DNA of 64,000 bases from Nitrospira sp. (GCA_005116745.1 SWDS01000009.1:249509-313508), one strand, 5' to 3'. Positions 32,608-42,872 are shown, numbered from the stretch's first letter. Made by a program: numbers and translations. The notes: generated by a model not told the origin, from the letters alone.

Positions 32608-33919
32608 ACGGCTCCTGACAAGCTTTCAGAATATCTTTAAGATCCCCGAGCTGCGTACTCGTGTTCTTTTTACGCTTGGAATGCTCGTGGTGTACCGAGT
32701 TGGGTCTCACATCCCGACTCCTGGCATCAATGGAGAAGCCCTTTCCGAGTTTTTGCAGAAACAAGGGGGGGCCTTGCTTGGGTTCCTCGATATTTTTTCA
32801 GGCGGATCTCTGTCCCGGCTGACGATCTTTGCGCTTGGCATTATGCCATACATCAGCGCATCGATCATCCTTCAGTTACTGACGGTCGTCGTCCCTCATT
32901 TGACCAAATTAGCCAAGGAGGGGGAGCGTGGCCGCAAGAAAATTATTCAGTATACCCGGTTCGGGACGATCGGTATCGCTCTGATTCAGGGGTTTGGGAT
33001 TGCGGTTGGATTAGAACAAATGAATCAGGGCGCCTTCGTGTTGCACGCCGGATGGGGATTCCGTCTGATGACGGTCATTACACTGACGGCTGGCACGGGT
33101 TTCTTGATGTGGCTCGGTGAACAGATCACCGAGCGAGGAATTGGCAATGGCATCTCGTTAATTATTTTTGCTGGTATTGTAGCCAGGCTTCCTTCGGCCG
33201 TGGCGCAGACCTATAATTTATATGAAATCGGGCAGCTCAATGCGTTCTTATTGATTGCCTTGGCGCTCTTAATGATTGGCGTTGTGGCCGCGATTGTTTT
33301 CCTAGAAAGTGGGCGGCGGAAAATTTCCGTGCAGTATGCAAAGAGGGTGATTGGGAGACGAGTCTATGGAGGACAGAGTACGCACATTCCTTTGAAGATT
33401 AATACGGCTGGCGTTATCCCTCCGATATTTGCCTCCTCGATCATCGCGTTTCCTGCAACCATTGCCGGATTTTTCGAAACCCCTTGGGTGAAATCAATCG
33501 GTGATCAGCTGGCTCCTGGCTCGCTGCTGTACACATTGATGTATGTGGGCTTAATTCTCTTTTTCTGTTTCTTCTACACGGCGGTCGTTCTGAACCCCGT
33601 TGATATGGCCGACAACATGAAAAAGTACGGAGGGTTTATTCCTGGCATTCGACCTGGGCAACGAACCTCAGATTACATCTACAATGTCTTAACTAAGATT
33701 ACATTTGCTGGTGCCATCTATTTGGCCATTGTCTGCGTGATTCCTGAATTGTTGATTTACAAGCTGAATGTTCCATTTTACTTTGGTGGCACCTCCCTGT
33801 TGATTGTTATTGGCGTGGGACTGGATACGGCCCAGCAAATTGAATCCCATATGTTGATGCGGAATTATGACGGGTTCTTGGGTAAGGGGATGGCACCGTT
33901 GCGCGGGAGAAACGGCTAA
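32600..33919 (+). CDS. secY: Preprotein translocase subunit SecY
   Basis: A 439-residue ten-span channel of the inner membrane. GTG 32600 starts LERLLTSFQNIFKIPELRTR, the normal SecY N-terminus; a longer in-frame reading would begin inside rplO. Plug region GGSLSRLTIFALGIMPYISAS and the C5 loop (NPVDMADNMKKYGGFIPGIR) are present. The length fits the family (430-445). It works with SecE from 7293-7487. adk follows after 4 bases. Confidence 0.97.
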   Translation: MLERLLTSFQNIFKIPELRTRVLFTLGMLVVYRVGSHIPTPGINGEALSEFLQKQGGALLGFLDIFSGGSLSRLTIFALGIMPYISASIILQLLTVVVPHLTKLAKEGERGRKKIIQYTRFGTIGIALIQGFGIAVGLEQMNQGAFVLHAGWGFRLMTVITLTAGTGFLMWLGEQITERGIGNGISLIIFAGIVARLPSAVAQTYNLYEIGQLNAFLLIALALLMIGVVAAIVFLESGRRKISVQYAKRVIGRRVYGGQSTHIPLKINTAGVIPPIFASSIIAFPATIAGFFETPWVKSIGDQLAPGSLLYTLMYVGLILFFCFFYTAVVLNPVDMADNMKKYGGFIPGIRPGQRTSDYIYNVLTKITFAGAIYLAIVCVIPELLIYKLNVPFYFGGTSLLIVIGVGLDTAQQIESHMLMRNYDGFLGKGMAPLRGRNG

Positions 33920-33923
33920 AATC

Positions 33924-34580
33924 ATGCGGCTTGTATTTCTCGGTGCTCCGGGTGTTGGGAAAGGCACACAAGCGGATAAGGTCTCGGTTCACTATCGTAT
34001 ACAAAAGATTTCGACTGGGGAATTGCTTCGAGAGGCGGTTCGGGTTCAGTCAACTCTTGGTTGTGAAGCGAAAGAACATATGGATCAGGGAAGATTGGTC
34101 CCTGATTCGGTTGTCATAGGGCTGGTGCTGGAGAGGTTGGCAGATCCTGCATGCGCAAATGGTTTCATTCTCGATGGGTTTCCACGGACGGTTCCTCAGG
34201 CAGACGCGCTTGGGAAGGTGCTCGTTGACCGGAGTCTTCCGCTGGATCGAGTGATTAACTTTAGGGTTTCCCGAGAAGAAGTTGTGAAGCGCCTGAGTGG
34301 GCGTCGGAGCTGTCCAAAGTGCCAGGCGACATATCACCTTGAGTTTGCCCCATCAAAGAACGGCGACCTCTGTGAGCGATGCGAAGAAGCGTTGATTCAG
34401 CGAAGTGATGATCAGCGGGAAGCGATTGAGATGCGCCTCCGTGTGTACGAAGAGCAGACAGCGCCATTAATAGACTTTTATGAGAAGCGGCAGGTATTGT
34501 CGCATCTTAATGGTGCTGAGGCGGTTGGCACGGTATACCACAACCTCGTCAAAGTACTCGCGACACCTCAGACCGCATGA
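33924..34580 (+). CDS. adk: Adenylate kinase
   Basis: A 218-residue long-form kinase that balances AMP, ADP and ATP. It starts MRLVFLGAPGVGKGTQADK with the P-loop GAPGVGKGT, then DGFPRTVPQ. The lid carries CPKC and CERC, four Cys that form a structural zinc site as in Gram-positive enzymes. Its stop overlaps map by 4 bases. Confidence 0.97.
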   Translation: MRLVFLGAPGVGKGTQADKVSVHYRIQKISTGELLREAVRVQSTLGCEAKEHMDQGRLVPDSVVIGLVLERLADPACANGFILDGFPRTVPQADALGKVLVDRSLPLDRVINFRVSREEVVKRLSGRRSCPKCQATYHLEFAPSKNGDLCERCEEALIQRSDDQREAIEMRLRVYEEQTAPLIDFYEKRQVLSHLNGAEAVGTVYHNLVKVLATPQTA

Positions 34581-35335
34581 TCATTCTGAAAACGCCAGCC
34601 GAGATCACGGTGATGGCAGAGGCGTCAAGGGTGGTAGCCGAGGCGCTAGCGATTGTGAGGAAAGCGGTCTGTTCCGGTATCAGCACGGAAGAGCTGGACC
34701 GCATTGCCGAAGAGGCAATACGGGTGAGGGGGGCGATTCCGGCGTTTAAAGGCTACCGGAACTTTCCAAAAACCCTCTGTGCATCTGTGAACGAGCAGGT
34801 CGTTCACGGTATCCCTTCGAAGAGAAAGCTCAAGGAGGGGGATATCATCGGGCTTGATCTTGGTGCTATTGTGGGTGGATTCTATGGGGATTCCGCGGTC
34901 ACAGTAGCGGTTGGCAGGATTCCGGAGGCGACGGCAAAGTTGATTCAGGTGACGGAAGAGGCGCTCTATCTCGGGATCAAGCAGGCGGTGGTCGGCAACC
35001 GTCTGACGGATATCTCGAATGCTGTGCAGCAACATGTTGAGTCTGCCGGTTTCTCAGTGGTGACGGAGTTTGTGGGGCATGGGATTGGTCGGCAGCTGCA
35101 TGAAGAGCCTCAAGTTCCCAACTATGGGAAGTCTGGTCAGGGGCCTCGATTGCAACCTGGTATGGTCCTGGCGATCGAACCAATGGTGAATATGGGTCGG
35201 AGTGCCGTTCGTGTTCTTGATGATAGATGGACCGCGGTCACGGTAGATGGGAGTCTGTCTGCCCACTTTGAACATACGATCGCTATCCAGCCAAACGGGG
35301 CGCCTCGCGTTTTAAGTCAATCGGAGAAGACCTAG
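34577..35335 (+). CDS. map: Methionine aminopeptidase, type I
   Basis: A 252-residue enzyme that removes the initiator Met from new proteins. The two metal-ligand Asp residues (GLDLGAIVGGFYGDSAVT), the His in GHGIGRQLHEEP and the Glu residues in AIEPMVN and HFEHT are all present. Its place after adk in the spc section is standard. Confidence 0.97.
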   Translation: MIILKTPAEITVMAEASRVVAEALAIVRKAVCSGISTEELDRIAEEAIRVRGAIPAFKGYRNFPKTLCASVNEQVVHGIPSKRKLKEGDIIGLDLGAIVGGFYGDSAVTVAVGRIPEATAKLIQVTEEALYLGIKQAVVGNRLTDISNAVQQHVESAGFSVVTEFVGHGIGRQLHEEPQVPNYGKSGQGPRLQPGMVLAIEPMVNMGRSAVRVLDDRWTAVTVDGSLSAHFEHTIAIQPNGAPRVLSQSEKT

Positions 35336-35367
35336 GTTAGGTTACACAGGAAAGAATATAGAAGGAC

Positions 35368-35586
35368 GTGGCAAAAGAAGATATTATTGAAGTCCAGGGC
35401 TCGGTAGCAGAAACGCTTCCTAACGCCATGTTTCGGGTCAGGCTGGATAATGGCCATGTCATACTGGCTCACATCTCAGGGAAAATGCGGATGCATTTTA
35501 TCCGCATCCTCCCCGGCGATAAGGTCACGGTGGAAATGTCACCATATGATTTGACCCGGGGCCGAATTACCTATCGCTTTAAGTAA
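35368..35586 (+). CDS. infA: Translation initiation factor IF-1
   Basis: A 72-residue OB-fold factor that occupies the A site during initiation. The start is GTG after [28 protein letters not shown] and the ending [11 protein letters not shown] are typical. Confidence 0.97.
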   Translation: MAKEDIIEVQGSVAETLPNAMFRVRLDNGHVILAHISGKMRMHFIRILPGDKVTVEMSPYDLTRGRITYRFK

Positions 35587-35604
35587 CGGGAGTGGCGAAT
35601 TGTT

Positions 35605-35718
35605 ATGAAGGTCAAATCATCAGTGAAGCCCATATGTGCCAAATGCAAGGTTGTGCGTCGTTGTGGGGTGGTGCGGATTTTATGTATAAATCCACGTCAT
35701 AAGCAGCGGCAGGGATAG
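35605..35718 (+). CDS. rpmJ: 50S ribosomal protein L36
   Basis: A 37-residue protein. It reads [17 protein letters not shown] and ends with NPRHKQRQG. Cys11, Cys14, Cys27 and His32 form the zinc site of the C+ form. An extra Cys (RRCG) sits where Lys or Arg is common. It starts 18 bases after infA. Confidence 0.95.
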   Translation: MKVKSSVKPICAKCKVVRRCGVVRILCINPRHKQRQG

Positions 35719-35742
35719 CCGCAGAAATAATAGGGAGTCTCG

Positions 35743-35817
35743 AACAGTCACTGTTATCGTAGCGCTGCTACGGCAGGCTCAAGCGGTGAAGTGGTTGATG
35801 CTCTAGTACTCAGTACT
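35743..35817 (+). promoter_or_regulatory. rpsM leader with three inverted repeats
   Basis: The 115-base rpmJ-rpsM gap holds three perfect short inverted repeats: AACAGT-C-ACTGTT (35743-35755), CGTAGC-GCT-GCTACG (35758-35772) and AGTACT-C-AGTACT (35805-35817). The last ends just before the GGGAGG ribosome binding site. In E. coli, S4 (rpsD, in this operon) represses the alpha operon through a leader structure at this place. A similar function is inferred, not shown. Confidence 0.4.
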
Positions 35818-35833
35818 TATATCGGGAGGCAGA

Positions 35834-36232
35834 ATGGCACGTATTGCTGGCATCGATTTGCCACGAAATAAACGAACGGATATCGGGCTGAGCTACATCT
35901 ATGGAATTGGACGTATATCGGCTCGGAAGATTCTCAATGAAGCGGGGATTGATGGCGCGGTCAGGATTAATGACCTGAGCGAAGATAAGATCGTCAAGTT
36001 ACGTGAAATCATTGAGCGCGATTACCGGGTTGAAGGAGACCTCCGCAAAGAAGTGTCGCTGAATATCAAGCGGCTGATTGACGCGGGGACCTATCGAGGG
36101 TTGCGTCATCGTAAAGGCCTGCCTGTCCGCGGACAGCGAACTAAGACCAATGCTCGGACACGTAAGGGACGGCGCGCAGGCGTCACTAGCAAGCCGAGAT
36201 CGACGATGACTAAAGGGGCCTCAAGCACTTAG
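35834..36232 (+). CDS. rpsM: 30S ribosomal protein S13
   Basis: A 132-residue head protein that touches the P-site tRNA. It begins [19 protein letters not shown]; the [20 protein letters not shown] block is standard. The tail is a little longer than usual and ends TKGASST. It opens the alpha section. Confidence 0.97.
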   Translation: MARIAGIDLPRNKRTDIGLSYIYGIGRISARKILNEAGIDGAVRINDLSEDKIVKLREIIERDYRVEGDLRKEVSLNIKRLIDAGTYRGLRHRKGLPVRGQRTKTNARTRKGRRAGVTSKPRSTMTKGASST

Positions 36233-36259
36233 TCTGCTGAAACAGCCAGAGGAGTTCGC

Positions 36260-36643
36260 ATGAGCATCAAAAAAGGGAAAAAGAAAGAGCGTCGGATTGT
36301 TCAGAGTGGCGTGGCCCATGTCCAGGCGTCATTCAATAATACGATTGTGACGATCACCGACATGAGTGGAAACACGCTGGTCTGGGCAAGTGCCGGCAAT
36401 CAAGGATTCAAAGGATCACGGAAGAGCACCCCCTTTGCTGCTCAGCGTGCTGGAGAGGCTGCAGCGAGAAAAGCTATGGAAAGTGGGATGCGGCAAATCG
36501 ATGTCTATGTGAATGGGCCAGGTTCTGGTCGAGAATCAGCGATCCGTTCCCTTCAAGGAGCGGGTTTGCGAATTAATCTAATTCGCGATGTCACGCCAAT
36601 TCCGCATAATGGGTGTCGACCTCCCAAACGGCGGCGAGTGTGA
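36260..36643 (+). CDS. rpsK: 30S ribosomal protein S11
   Basis: A 127-residue platform protein. The blocks [19 protein letters not shown], then [16 protein letters not shown], and the ending [18 protein letters not shown] are typical. An 87-base gap leads to rpsD. Confidence 0.97.
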   Translation: MSIKKGKKKERRIVQSGVAHVQASFNNTIVTITDMSGNTLVWASAGNQGFKGSRKSTPFAAQRAGEAAARKAMESGMRQIDVYVNGPGSGRESAIRSLQGAGLRINLIRDVTPIPHNGCRPPKRRRV

Positions 36644-36730
36644 TTTTCTCTATGTATGCTCAGAGTTCATGGGCGAGACCGCAAGGCCTGTTGCTAGTGA
36701 GTCAGTAAGTTCTATTGCGAGGAGGAAGCA

Positions 36731-37357
36731 GTGGCAAAGTATCGTGGTCCAGTCTGTCGGTTGTGTCGGCGAGAAGGGGAGAAGCTTTTTCTCAAGGGCA
36801 CGCGCTGTATGACGGAAAAGTGCGCGATCGAACGTAGGAGTTATCCGCCTGGTCAACATGGGCAGGGGCGACAGCGAACCTCTGACTATAGTCTCCAGTT
36901 GCGGGAAAAACAGAAACTTCGTCGTATCTATGGACTTCAGGAATGTCAATTCCGTGGCGTCTTTGAACGCGCTGAACGACAGACCGGCGTCACGGGCGAT
37001 GCCCTATTGCGGTTGTTGGAGTGCCGCCTGGACAATGTTGCGTATCGCTTAGGGTTCGGTGCTTCGCGCAAGCAAGCTCGCCAGATGGTGAGTCATGGTC
37101 ATTTCACGATCAACGGGAAGAAGATCACGGTGGCTGGGGCGCTGGTGAAGCCTGGAGATGTGATCCAGATTCGTGAACGGAGTCGAGACATGGCCGCGTT
37201 CCAAGCGGCCTTAGAATCGGTTGATAGTCGAGGTATTCCTGATTGGCTAGAGCTTGACAAAGGCGCATTTAAAGGAACGGTGCGCGCCTTGCCAGCCAAG
37301 GAACAGATCGCATTGCCAGTCAATGAACAGATGGTCGTGGAATTGTATTCACGATAA
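36731..37357 (+). CDS. rpsD: 30S ribosomal protein S4
   Basis: A 208-residue primary 16S-binding protein. The start is GTG 36731 after GGAGGAAG. The N-terminal four Cys (CRLCRREG, CMTEKC) suggest the zinc-binding form. The S4 domain RLGFGASRKQARQMVSHGHF is intact. S4 is the usual repressor of this operon. Confidence 0.97.
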   Translation: MAKYRGPVCRLCRREGEKLFLKGTRCMTEKCAIERRSYPPGQHGQGRQRTSDYSLQLREKQKLRRIYGLQECQFRGVFERAERQTGVTGDALLRLLECRLDNVAYRLGFGASRKQARQMVSHGHFTINGKKITVAGALVKPGDVIQIRERSRDMAAFQAALESVDSRGIPDWLELDKGAFKGTVRALPAKEQIALPVNEQMVVELYSR

Positions 37358-37438
37358 TCCGCCGGTCTGCGGTGCGGTCTTTGGGCATCGGCGCTATCCG
37401 CCAATGTCTTAGTCACTCGATGGTATGGAGGGTGGGTC

Positions 37439-38437
37439 ATGATTAAAGCGATGAAAGACTTTCAGATCCCAATGCGGGTGGAAGTCGATAAGGATGCACA
37501 TTCTCCCACATTTGGACGGTTCACAACGGAAGCATTTGAGCGGGGATTTGGCACCACGATCGGGAATGCCCTCCGTCGCATTTTGCTGTCCTCGCTCACG
37601 GGAGCTGCGGTGACCACCGTGAAGATTGAAGGGGTCGTGCACGAGTTTTCGACGATTGCAGGTGTGACGGAAGATGTTACGGCAATTATTCTGAATATTA
37701 AAAGCTTGCGGCTGGCGCTCCACACGGATAAACCAAAGACGATACGATTGAAAAAGAAGGGGCCTGGAGAAGCAAAGGGGGCAGATATTCTTCACGATGG
37801 CGACGTGACAATTCTGACGCCAGATTTGCATATTGCCACTCTGGACAAGGATGCGACCCTAGATATTGAGATGACTGTGAAACATGGCCGTGGGTATATG
37901 CCGGCTGAACGTAACAAGGAAGAGGGATTGCCGATCGGAGTGATTGCCATCGATTCCATCTTCTCTCCTATCAGACGAGTCAATTTCCATGTTGAGAATG
38001 CACGGGTCGGTCGTATGACTGACTATGACAAACTAACAGTGGAGATTTGGACCGACGGTACCATCAGCCCGCGTGATGCCCTATCTACAGGGGCTGGGAT
38101 TTTGCGAGAACATCTGGATATTTTCATCAATCCGGAAGAGCGAAGCGAAGGCAAGAGTGAAGCGGGATACGAGGAATCTCATCGGGAAGTAAACAAGAAT
38201 CTCTCTCGTGGCGTGAATGAGCTGGAGTTGTCCGTCCGCGCGGCCAATTGCCTGAAGAACGCGAATATCAAAACGATCGCTGATCTCGTCCAAAAGTCTG
38301 AAGGGGAGATGCTCAGGACAAAGAACTTTGGGAAAAAGTCCCTCAACGAGATTAAAGAAATTCTTTCTGAGATGGGGCTTTCGTTAGGAACAAAAGTTGA
38401 GGCTTCCCCATACAATGGAAGTCCGAAACCTGAATGA
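37439..38437 (+). CDS. rpoA: DNA-directed RNA polymerase subunit alpha
   Basis: A 332-residue subunit. The N-terminal assembly domain ([20 protein letters not shown]) and the C-terminal domain that binds UP elements and activators ([30 protein letters not shown]) are both complete. It is followed by rplQ after 24 bases. Confidence 0.98.
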   Translation: MIKAMKDFQIPMRVEVDKDAHSPTFGRFTTEAFERGFGTTIGNALRRILLSSLTGAAVTTVKIEGVVHEFSTIAGVTEDVTAIILNIKSLRLALHTDKPKTIRLKKKGPGEAKGADILHDGDVTILTPDLHIATLDKDATLDIEMTVKHGRGYMPAERNKEEGLPIGVIAIDSIFSPIRRVNFHVENARVGRMTDYDKLTVEIWTDGTISPRDALSTGAGILREHLDIFINPEERSEGKSEAGYEESHREVNKNLSRGVNELELSVRAANCLKNANIKTIADLVQKSEGEMLRTKNFGKKSLNEIKEILSEMGLSLGTKVEASPYNGSPKPE

Positions 38438-38461
38438 TGCTTTCCAATCAAGAGGACTATC

Positions 38462-38893
38462 GTGCGACATAGAAAAAAGGGACGACAACTTGGACGGCAG
38501 ACGAAACATCGATGGGCGTTGTTTCGGAACTTAGTGACCTCGCTGTTAGACCACGAGCGTATCGAGACCACGGGAGCTAAGGCTAAGGAGATACGAGGGT
38601 TTACCGACCGCATGATCACTCTTGGCAAGGAAGGTACGCTCCCCGCGCGGCGCCGAGCATTAGCCTTTATCCGTAGCAAGGACGTTGTGTCTAAGCTGTT
38701 TAGCGATGTGGCGACACGATTCAAAGATCGTCCAGGAGGGTACACCAGGATCATTAAAACTCGTCGCCGCATTGGCGACGCTGCTGAAATGGTGGCCATC
38801 GAATTGGTTTCTCGTCAGGAATTAGCTACCAAGAAAGAATCCAAACCTGGCACTGCCTCGCCTGCATCTACTGATGCTGCACCTTCAGCATAG
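38462..38893 (+). CDS. rplQ: 50S ribosomal protein L17
   Basis: A 143-residue protein. The start is GTG 38462. The N-terminus [20 protein letters not shown] and the [21 protein letters not shown] block are typical. The tail after residue 120 is a Ser/Ala/Pro-rich extension. It is the last gene before the terminator. Confidence 0.96.
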   Translation: MRHRKKGRQLGRQTKHRWALFRNLVTSLLDHERIETTGAKAKEIRGFTDRMITLGKEGTLPARRRALAFIRSKDVVSKLFSDVATRFKDRPGGYTRIIKTRRRIGDAAEMVAIELVSRQELATKKESKPGTASPASTDAAPSA

Positions 38894-38926
38894 TTTTTAA
38901 CTCGAGCATTTAGCTGTCCGTCTGGA

Positions 38927-38959
38927 GACTCCCATGTGACAACACATGGGAGTCTTTTT
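38927..38959 (+). terminator. Rho-independent terminator after rplQ
   Basis: A perfect 12-bp stem, GACTCCCATGTG (38927-38938) with CACATGGGAGTC (38943-38954), around an ACAA loop, followed by five T. It lies 34 bases after rplQ and closes the str-S10-spc-alpha block. Confidence 0.95.
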
Positions 38960-39056
38960 GTTTCCACTTCCCCAGAGGACGTTTACTTGACAGATTATGC
39001 ATGCTACGATCATGCCAGCTATCGGTATGAATCTATATCGGGGAAATTCTTAGAGC

Positions 39057-39629
39057 ATGTGGGAACTTATAGCAAGGCGGGCCCTTCTCACCTTGAGTGT
39101 GTTGTTAGCAACCTTTCTCGGTTATCTTCTCTTCAGAAATGCCGACTCAGCACAGAATAGCCGTCCCCTCACCCCAGAGTCGATTGAACAAGCAGATGCC
39201 AAGATCTTGGAGTTTATCTTTACCCAATCGAAAGGGAATGTAGTCCAGTGGCAGGTGCAGGCGAAACAGGCTCGATTATTTGAGCAAGATAAGCGTGCCG
39301 TGCTGCGTGACGTTGCCCTCACCTTCTACGGCGCTGGAGGAGATGAGGTGACCGTGCACGGGGAAGAGGGAACGTTAGATACGGGGACCAAGAATTTCAA
39401 GTTGGCAAATCGCCAAACGCCCATTGTTGTGGAAACGAGGAGTGGGTATACGATTTATACCAACCATTTGGTCTGGACGGACGAGGCACGAGAAATTCGG
39501 ACCGAGGATCCTGTCCGCATGGTGGGGCATGGATTGGAGGTGAGGGGGCAAGGGCTAATTGGGCGAATGGAATCAGAAGAATTTGAGGTTTTACAGGATG
39601 TGCATGTGGATCTGGCTCCTTCTTCTTAG
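39057..39629 (+). CDS. lptC: LPS export protein LptC
   Basis: A 190-residue inner-membrane protein that passes lipopolysaccharide from LptB2FG to LptA. One N-terminal membrane helix (about residues 8-26) anchors a periplasmic beta-jellyroll; VQWQVQAKQARLFEQDK and GLEVRGQGLIGRM are LptC-like. It overlaps lptA by 32 bases. A TTGACA lies 65 bases upstream, but no matching -10 box was found. Confidence 0.9.
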   Translation: MWELIARRALLTLSVLLATFLGYLLFRNADSAQNSRPLTPESIEQADAKILEFIFTQSKGNVVQWQVQAKQARLFEQDKRAVLRDVALTFYGAGGDEVTVHGEEGTLDTGTKNFKLANRQTPIVVETRSGYTIYTNHLVWTDEAREIRTEDPVRMVGHGLEVRGQGLIGRMESEEFEVLQDVHVDLAPSS

Positions 39630-40209
39630 TGCCTTCGGCGTCGGATCAACCTGGGCAGCTCCTTCAGCGGAATCTGTGAATCTGAAGAGGAGCGTGGAGG
39701 CGCCCGGTGTCCCAACCACAATTACCTCAAAGAAAATGACAGTCCGAAATCAAGACAGCCAGGCTATTTTTGAAGAGACGGTTGTGCTGACCCGCGGATC
39801 ACTTATCGTTCATTCTGACAAAATGGTTGTGTTGTTTACTCCACGAAATCACGATTCCTCGCTGCCCTTGGGAGGTGGCACGGACCGTCATGAATCCGGT
39901 CAGAATTCATCGGCTCAAAAGGAGCACAGCGCCGTGTCGCCGATGTCGAATCGTTCCGTCCAACGTATCGAAGCGACCGGCGATGCTCATCGTGTCAAGA
40001 TTAAGTACGAGAACGGTAACGCGACCTGTCAAAAAGCCGTGTATTTCGTTGACAGGGAGAAGATCGTGTTGACGGGCGATCCCATAGCTTGGGAACGGGG
40101 CACCCGTGTCAGCGGCAAGCAAATTACGATTTTCATGGCGGAAGAGCGGAGCGTGGTGGAAGGTGGTTCACATGTTCGCATTGAAGATGAGGGGCCGAGT
40201 CAACCATGA
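39598..40209 (+). CDS. lptA: LPS transport periplasmic protein LptA (OstA-like)
   Basis: A 203-residue secreted protein. ATG 39598 begins a signal peptide ([16 protein letters not shown], cleavage near WAA); ATG 39604 is an alternative. The body has OstA/LptA repeats ([20 protein letters not shown], and later [19 protein letters not shown]) with a polar Ser/His-rich insert at about residues 96-123. It bridges the periplasm between LptC and the outer membrane. It overlaps lptB by 4 bases. Confidence 0.9.
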   Translation: MCMWIWLLLLSAFGVGSTWAAPSAESVNLKRSVEAPGVPTTITSKKMTVRNQDSQAIFEETVVLTRGSLIVHSDKMVVLFTPRNHDSSLPLGGGTDRHESGQNSSAQKEHSAVSPMSNRSVQRIEATGDAHRVKIKYENGNATCQKAVYFVDREKIVLTGDPIAWERGTRVSGKQITIFMAEERSVVEGGSHVRIEDEGPSQP

Positions 40210-40988
40210 CCCAGAGTGTTCATGCAGAGTCTGAGGCTCTCGTCGACTCGATTGCGGTGCAGCGGGGGCATTGTCTACGCGCCACGGGATTGGTGAAAAG
40301 TTTCCGTGGACGCAAAGTCGTCAAGGGCGTCGCAGTCGAAGTCTATGCCGGTGAGGTGGTCGGGCTTCTGGGTCCGAATGGAGCAGGTAAGACCACAATC
40401 TTCGACATGATGGTCGGACTGTGTCAGCCGGATGAAGGGGAGATCACCTTCATCGGAGAATCCGTAACCAACTTGCCTATGTATAAACGCGCACGGCGGG
40501 GAATCGGTTACCTTCCTCAGGAATCGTCTGTGTTTCGACGACTCTCGGTTGAACATAATGTCTTGGCGATTCTTGAAATGCTAGGGTATGCTCGTAAAGA
40601 GCGAAGTCAGCGGGTGGATGCCTTGCTCAAGGAGCTAGATCTTATCCATATACGAAAGAGTATGGCCTATGCCCTCTCAGGAGGAGAGCGTCGGCGCTTG
40701 GAAATCACACGTGCGCTGGCAGCTACACCGTCCTTCATGCTGTTAGATGAACCGTTTGCTGGGATCGATCCAATCGCTGTTGCGGATATTCAGCAGATCA
40801 TTACGCGCTTGAAAGAGAAAGGGATCGGTATATTGATTACCGATCACAATGTACAGGAAACGCTTTCAATCGTCGATCGTGCCTACATTATCAATGAAGG
40901 ATTGATCTTAGAGGCGGGGTCTCCTGAAGCTATTGTGCAGAGTCCAACGGCTCGGGCCGTTTATCTTGGGGAACAGTTCAAGTTGTAG
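40206..40988 (+). CDS. lptB: LPS export ABC transporter ATPase LptB
   Basis: A 260-residue ATPase that powers LPS extraction. It has Walker [10 protein letters not shown], signature [10 protein letters not shown], Walker [13 protein letters not shown] and the H-loop [10 protein letters not shown]. The first 25 residues are an extension relative to E. coli LptB. LptF and LptG are not in the window. rpoN follows after 19 bases. Confidence 0.95.
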   Translation: MTQSVHAESEALVDSIAVQRGHCLRATGLVKSFRGRKVVKGVAVEVYAGEVVGLLGPNGAGKTTIFDMMVGLCQPDEGEITFIGESVTNLPMYKRARRGIGYLPQESSVFRRLSVEHNVLAILEMLGYARKERSQRVDALLKELDLIHIRKSMAYALSGGERRRLEITRALAATPSFMLLDEPFAGIDPIAVADIQQIITRLKEKGIGILITDHNVQETLSIVDRAYIINEGLILEAGSPEAIVQSPTARAVYLGEQFKL

Positions 40989-41007
40989 AAGAGTAGTAGG
41001 GGTATTG

Positions 41008-42516
41008 ATGAAACTCCGTCTGGTTCCACAGCTCTCGCAAAGACTCATCATGACGCCGCAGCTGCAGCAAGCGATTAAGCTGCTGCAGCTGTCTCGACTG
41101 GAACTGCAGCAGAGCCTCACGCAACATCTCCTGGAAAACCCTTTACTCGATGAGATGCAGTCCGATACCGAGGAAGGCGAGTCCTTGGTCAATGAGGAAA
41201 AGGTCGAAAATCCCGCTGCATTGGAAGGGCAGGATCGGTCTGACCCAGCAGTTGAGACACGCGCAGAACAAGGGTCACCGGAGGAGTTTTCCGCTTCCGG
41301 GTGGGAAGAGTATTTCGGCAGAGATCAGCGGAGCGGCGCGTCCGAATATTCCTCGGCACAAGATGAGTTTCCTTCGTATGAGCAAACGGTGGCAAAAGCG
41401 ACGTCTCTCGAGGAGCATCTCCTCTGGCAATTGTCCTTGTCCGGGCTCAGTGATCGAGAAAAAGAACTTGGTCGATTGATCATCGGCAATTTGGATGACG
41501 ATGGCTATCTTCGCATTTCTTTGGCTGAGGTTGTGGCCGGGACTGATTTTGCCGAGTCCGAAGTCGAATCTGTGCTCAAAGACATTCAAACGTTCGATCC
41601 GACCGGAGTTGGTGCGAGGGATCTTCCCGAATGCCTGCTGCTACAACTCGGGCATCTAGGTCGGAAGCTGTTTGGATCACTTGGGTCGCCACCTGGTGCA
41701 TTGAAAGGGTCAGTTATCGAGAATATCGTGTTGCACCATTTAAAAGACTTAGAAAAAAAACAGTATGGCAAGGTCGCGAAGGCTTTGAGCGTTACGGTCG
41801 AAGAGGTCTTTCAAGCGACGAAAGTCATTGGAGAACTTGAGCCAAAACCAGGGAGGCCGTTTTCCAATACCCAGAACTACGTTATTGTGCCTGATGTGTT
41901 TGTGGTGAAGAATGAGGGGGAGTGGGTTGTTCTGTTGAACGACGATGGGCTTCCACGCATGAGAATCAGTCCGTATTACAAACAGCTTATTTCTTCTGGA
42001 CAGAGCGGAACATCTGAAACCAAAGCATATATGGATGAAAAGTTGAGGGCCGCTCAGTGGATTATTCGAAGCATTGAGCAGCGCAATCGGACCATCGTGA
42101 AAGTGGTTTCTAGTATCGTCAAGTTCCAGGAGCAATTTTTCGACCATGGCGTCCAATATCTCAAGCCCTTGGTTCTCAAACAGGTGGCCGAGGATATTGG
42201 GATGCATGAATCTACGATTAGCCGTGTGACGGCGAATAAATATATGTATTGCCCGCAGGGCATGTTGGAACTCAAGTTTTTCTTCAACGCCGGGCTGCAA
42301 CATGTTGATGCGCCATCAGGGATGCATTCCTCCGTTTCCGTCAGGGATATGATCAAGACCATGGTGGCTGAAGAGGATGCAAAATGTCCTTTGAAAGATG
42401 AGGAAATTGCAGCCCGGCTTCGCAAACAGGGAGTGATTATTGCGCGGAGGACTGTGGCAAAATATCGAGCCGAGTTGAATATTTCGTCCGCCAGTCAACG
42501 TAAGCGATTTTTTTGA
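41008..42516 (+). CDS. rpoN: RNA polymerase sigma-54 factor
   Basis: A 502-residue sigma factor for enhancer-dependent promoters. ATG 41008 starts MKLRLVPQLSQRLIMTPQLQ, the Gln/Leu-rich region I; an earlier start would lie inside lptB. An acidic linker follows, then the core-binding domain, the HTH region (MHESTISRVTANKYMYCPQG) and the RpoN box ARRTVAKYR at residues 479-487. Location after lptB is conserved in many Proteobacteria. Confidence 0.97.
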   Translation: MKLRLVPQLSQRLIMTPQLQQAIKLLQLSRLELQQSLTQHLLENPLLDEMQSDTEEGESLVNEEKVENPAALEGQDRSDPAVETRAEQGSPEEFSASGWEEYFGRDQRSGASEYSSAQDEFPSYEQTVAKATSLEEHLLWQLSLSGLSDREKELGRLIIGNLDDDGYLRISLAEVVAGTDFAESEVESVLKDIQTFDPTGVGARDLPECLLLQLGHLGRKLFGSLGSPPGALKGSVIENIVLHHLKDLEKKQYGKVAKALSVTVEEVFQATKVIGELEPKPGRPFSNTQNYVIVPDVFVVKNEGEWVVLLNDDGLPRMRISPYYKQLISSGQSGTSETKAYMDEKLRAAQWIIRSIEQRNRTIVKVVSSIVKFQEQFFDHGVQYLKPLVLKQVAEDIGMHESTISRVTANKYMYCPQGMLELKFFFNAGLQHVDAPSGMHSSVSVRDMIKTMVAEEDAKCPLKDEEIAARLRKQGVIIARRTVAKYRAELNISSASQRKRFF

Positions 42517-42560
42517 TATCCGTTGCTTCGCATCCAGCTTGATCACAATTGGAGGTGGGC

Positions 42561-42872
42561 ATGAAGCTGAGAATTACGGGGCGTCACATGGACATTACGC
42601 CAGCGCTTAGAAGCTATGTGGAAACCCGATTCGGTCGCCTTGATCGATACGGGCTGAAGGTCGGATCGCTGCAAGTAGTATTGGGAGTCGAGAAGCTTCA
42701 GCATAAGGCCGAAGTGATTGGTGCGGTCAGTGGCAAACGAGTGCAAGCCAAGACAGCAACGCCTGAGATGTATGCCACCATCGATGCCCTAGTTGACCGT
42801 GTAGATGCGCAGTTTCGAAAATGGAAAGACCGCCTTGTTAATCATAAGCCGGCTCAACCGAAGAGGGTGTGA
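42561..42872 (+). CDS. hpf: Ribosome hibernation promoting factor, short form
   Basis: A 103-residue HPF/YfiA-family protein that binds the 30S decoding site in slow growth. ATG 42561 follows GGAGGTGGGC. MKLRITGRHMDITPALRSYV is characteristic, and the C-terminal dimerisation domain of long HPF is absent. Its place after rpoN matches E. coli. Confidence 0.93.
   Translation: MKLRITGRHMDITPALRSYVETRFGRLDRYGLKVGSLQVVLGVEKLQHKAEVIGAVSGKRVQAKTATPEMYATIDALVDRVDAQFRKWKDRLVNHKPAQPKRV

Noticed and set aside
38987-38992. TTGACA upstream of lptC as a promoter
   Set aside because: No acceptable -10 box lies 16-18 bases downstream; the nearest, TACGAT, is only 12 away.
38936-39160. 74-codon frame before lptC
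   Set aside because: It starts inside the rplQ terminator and overlaps lptC in another frame.
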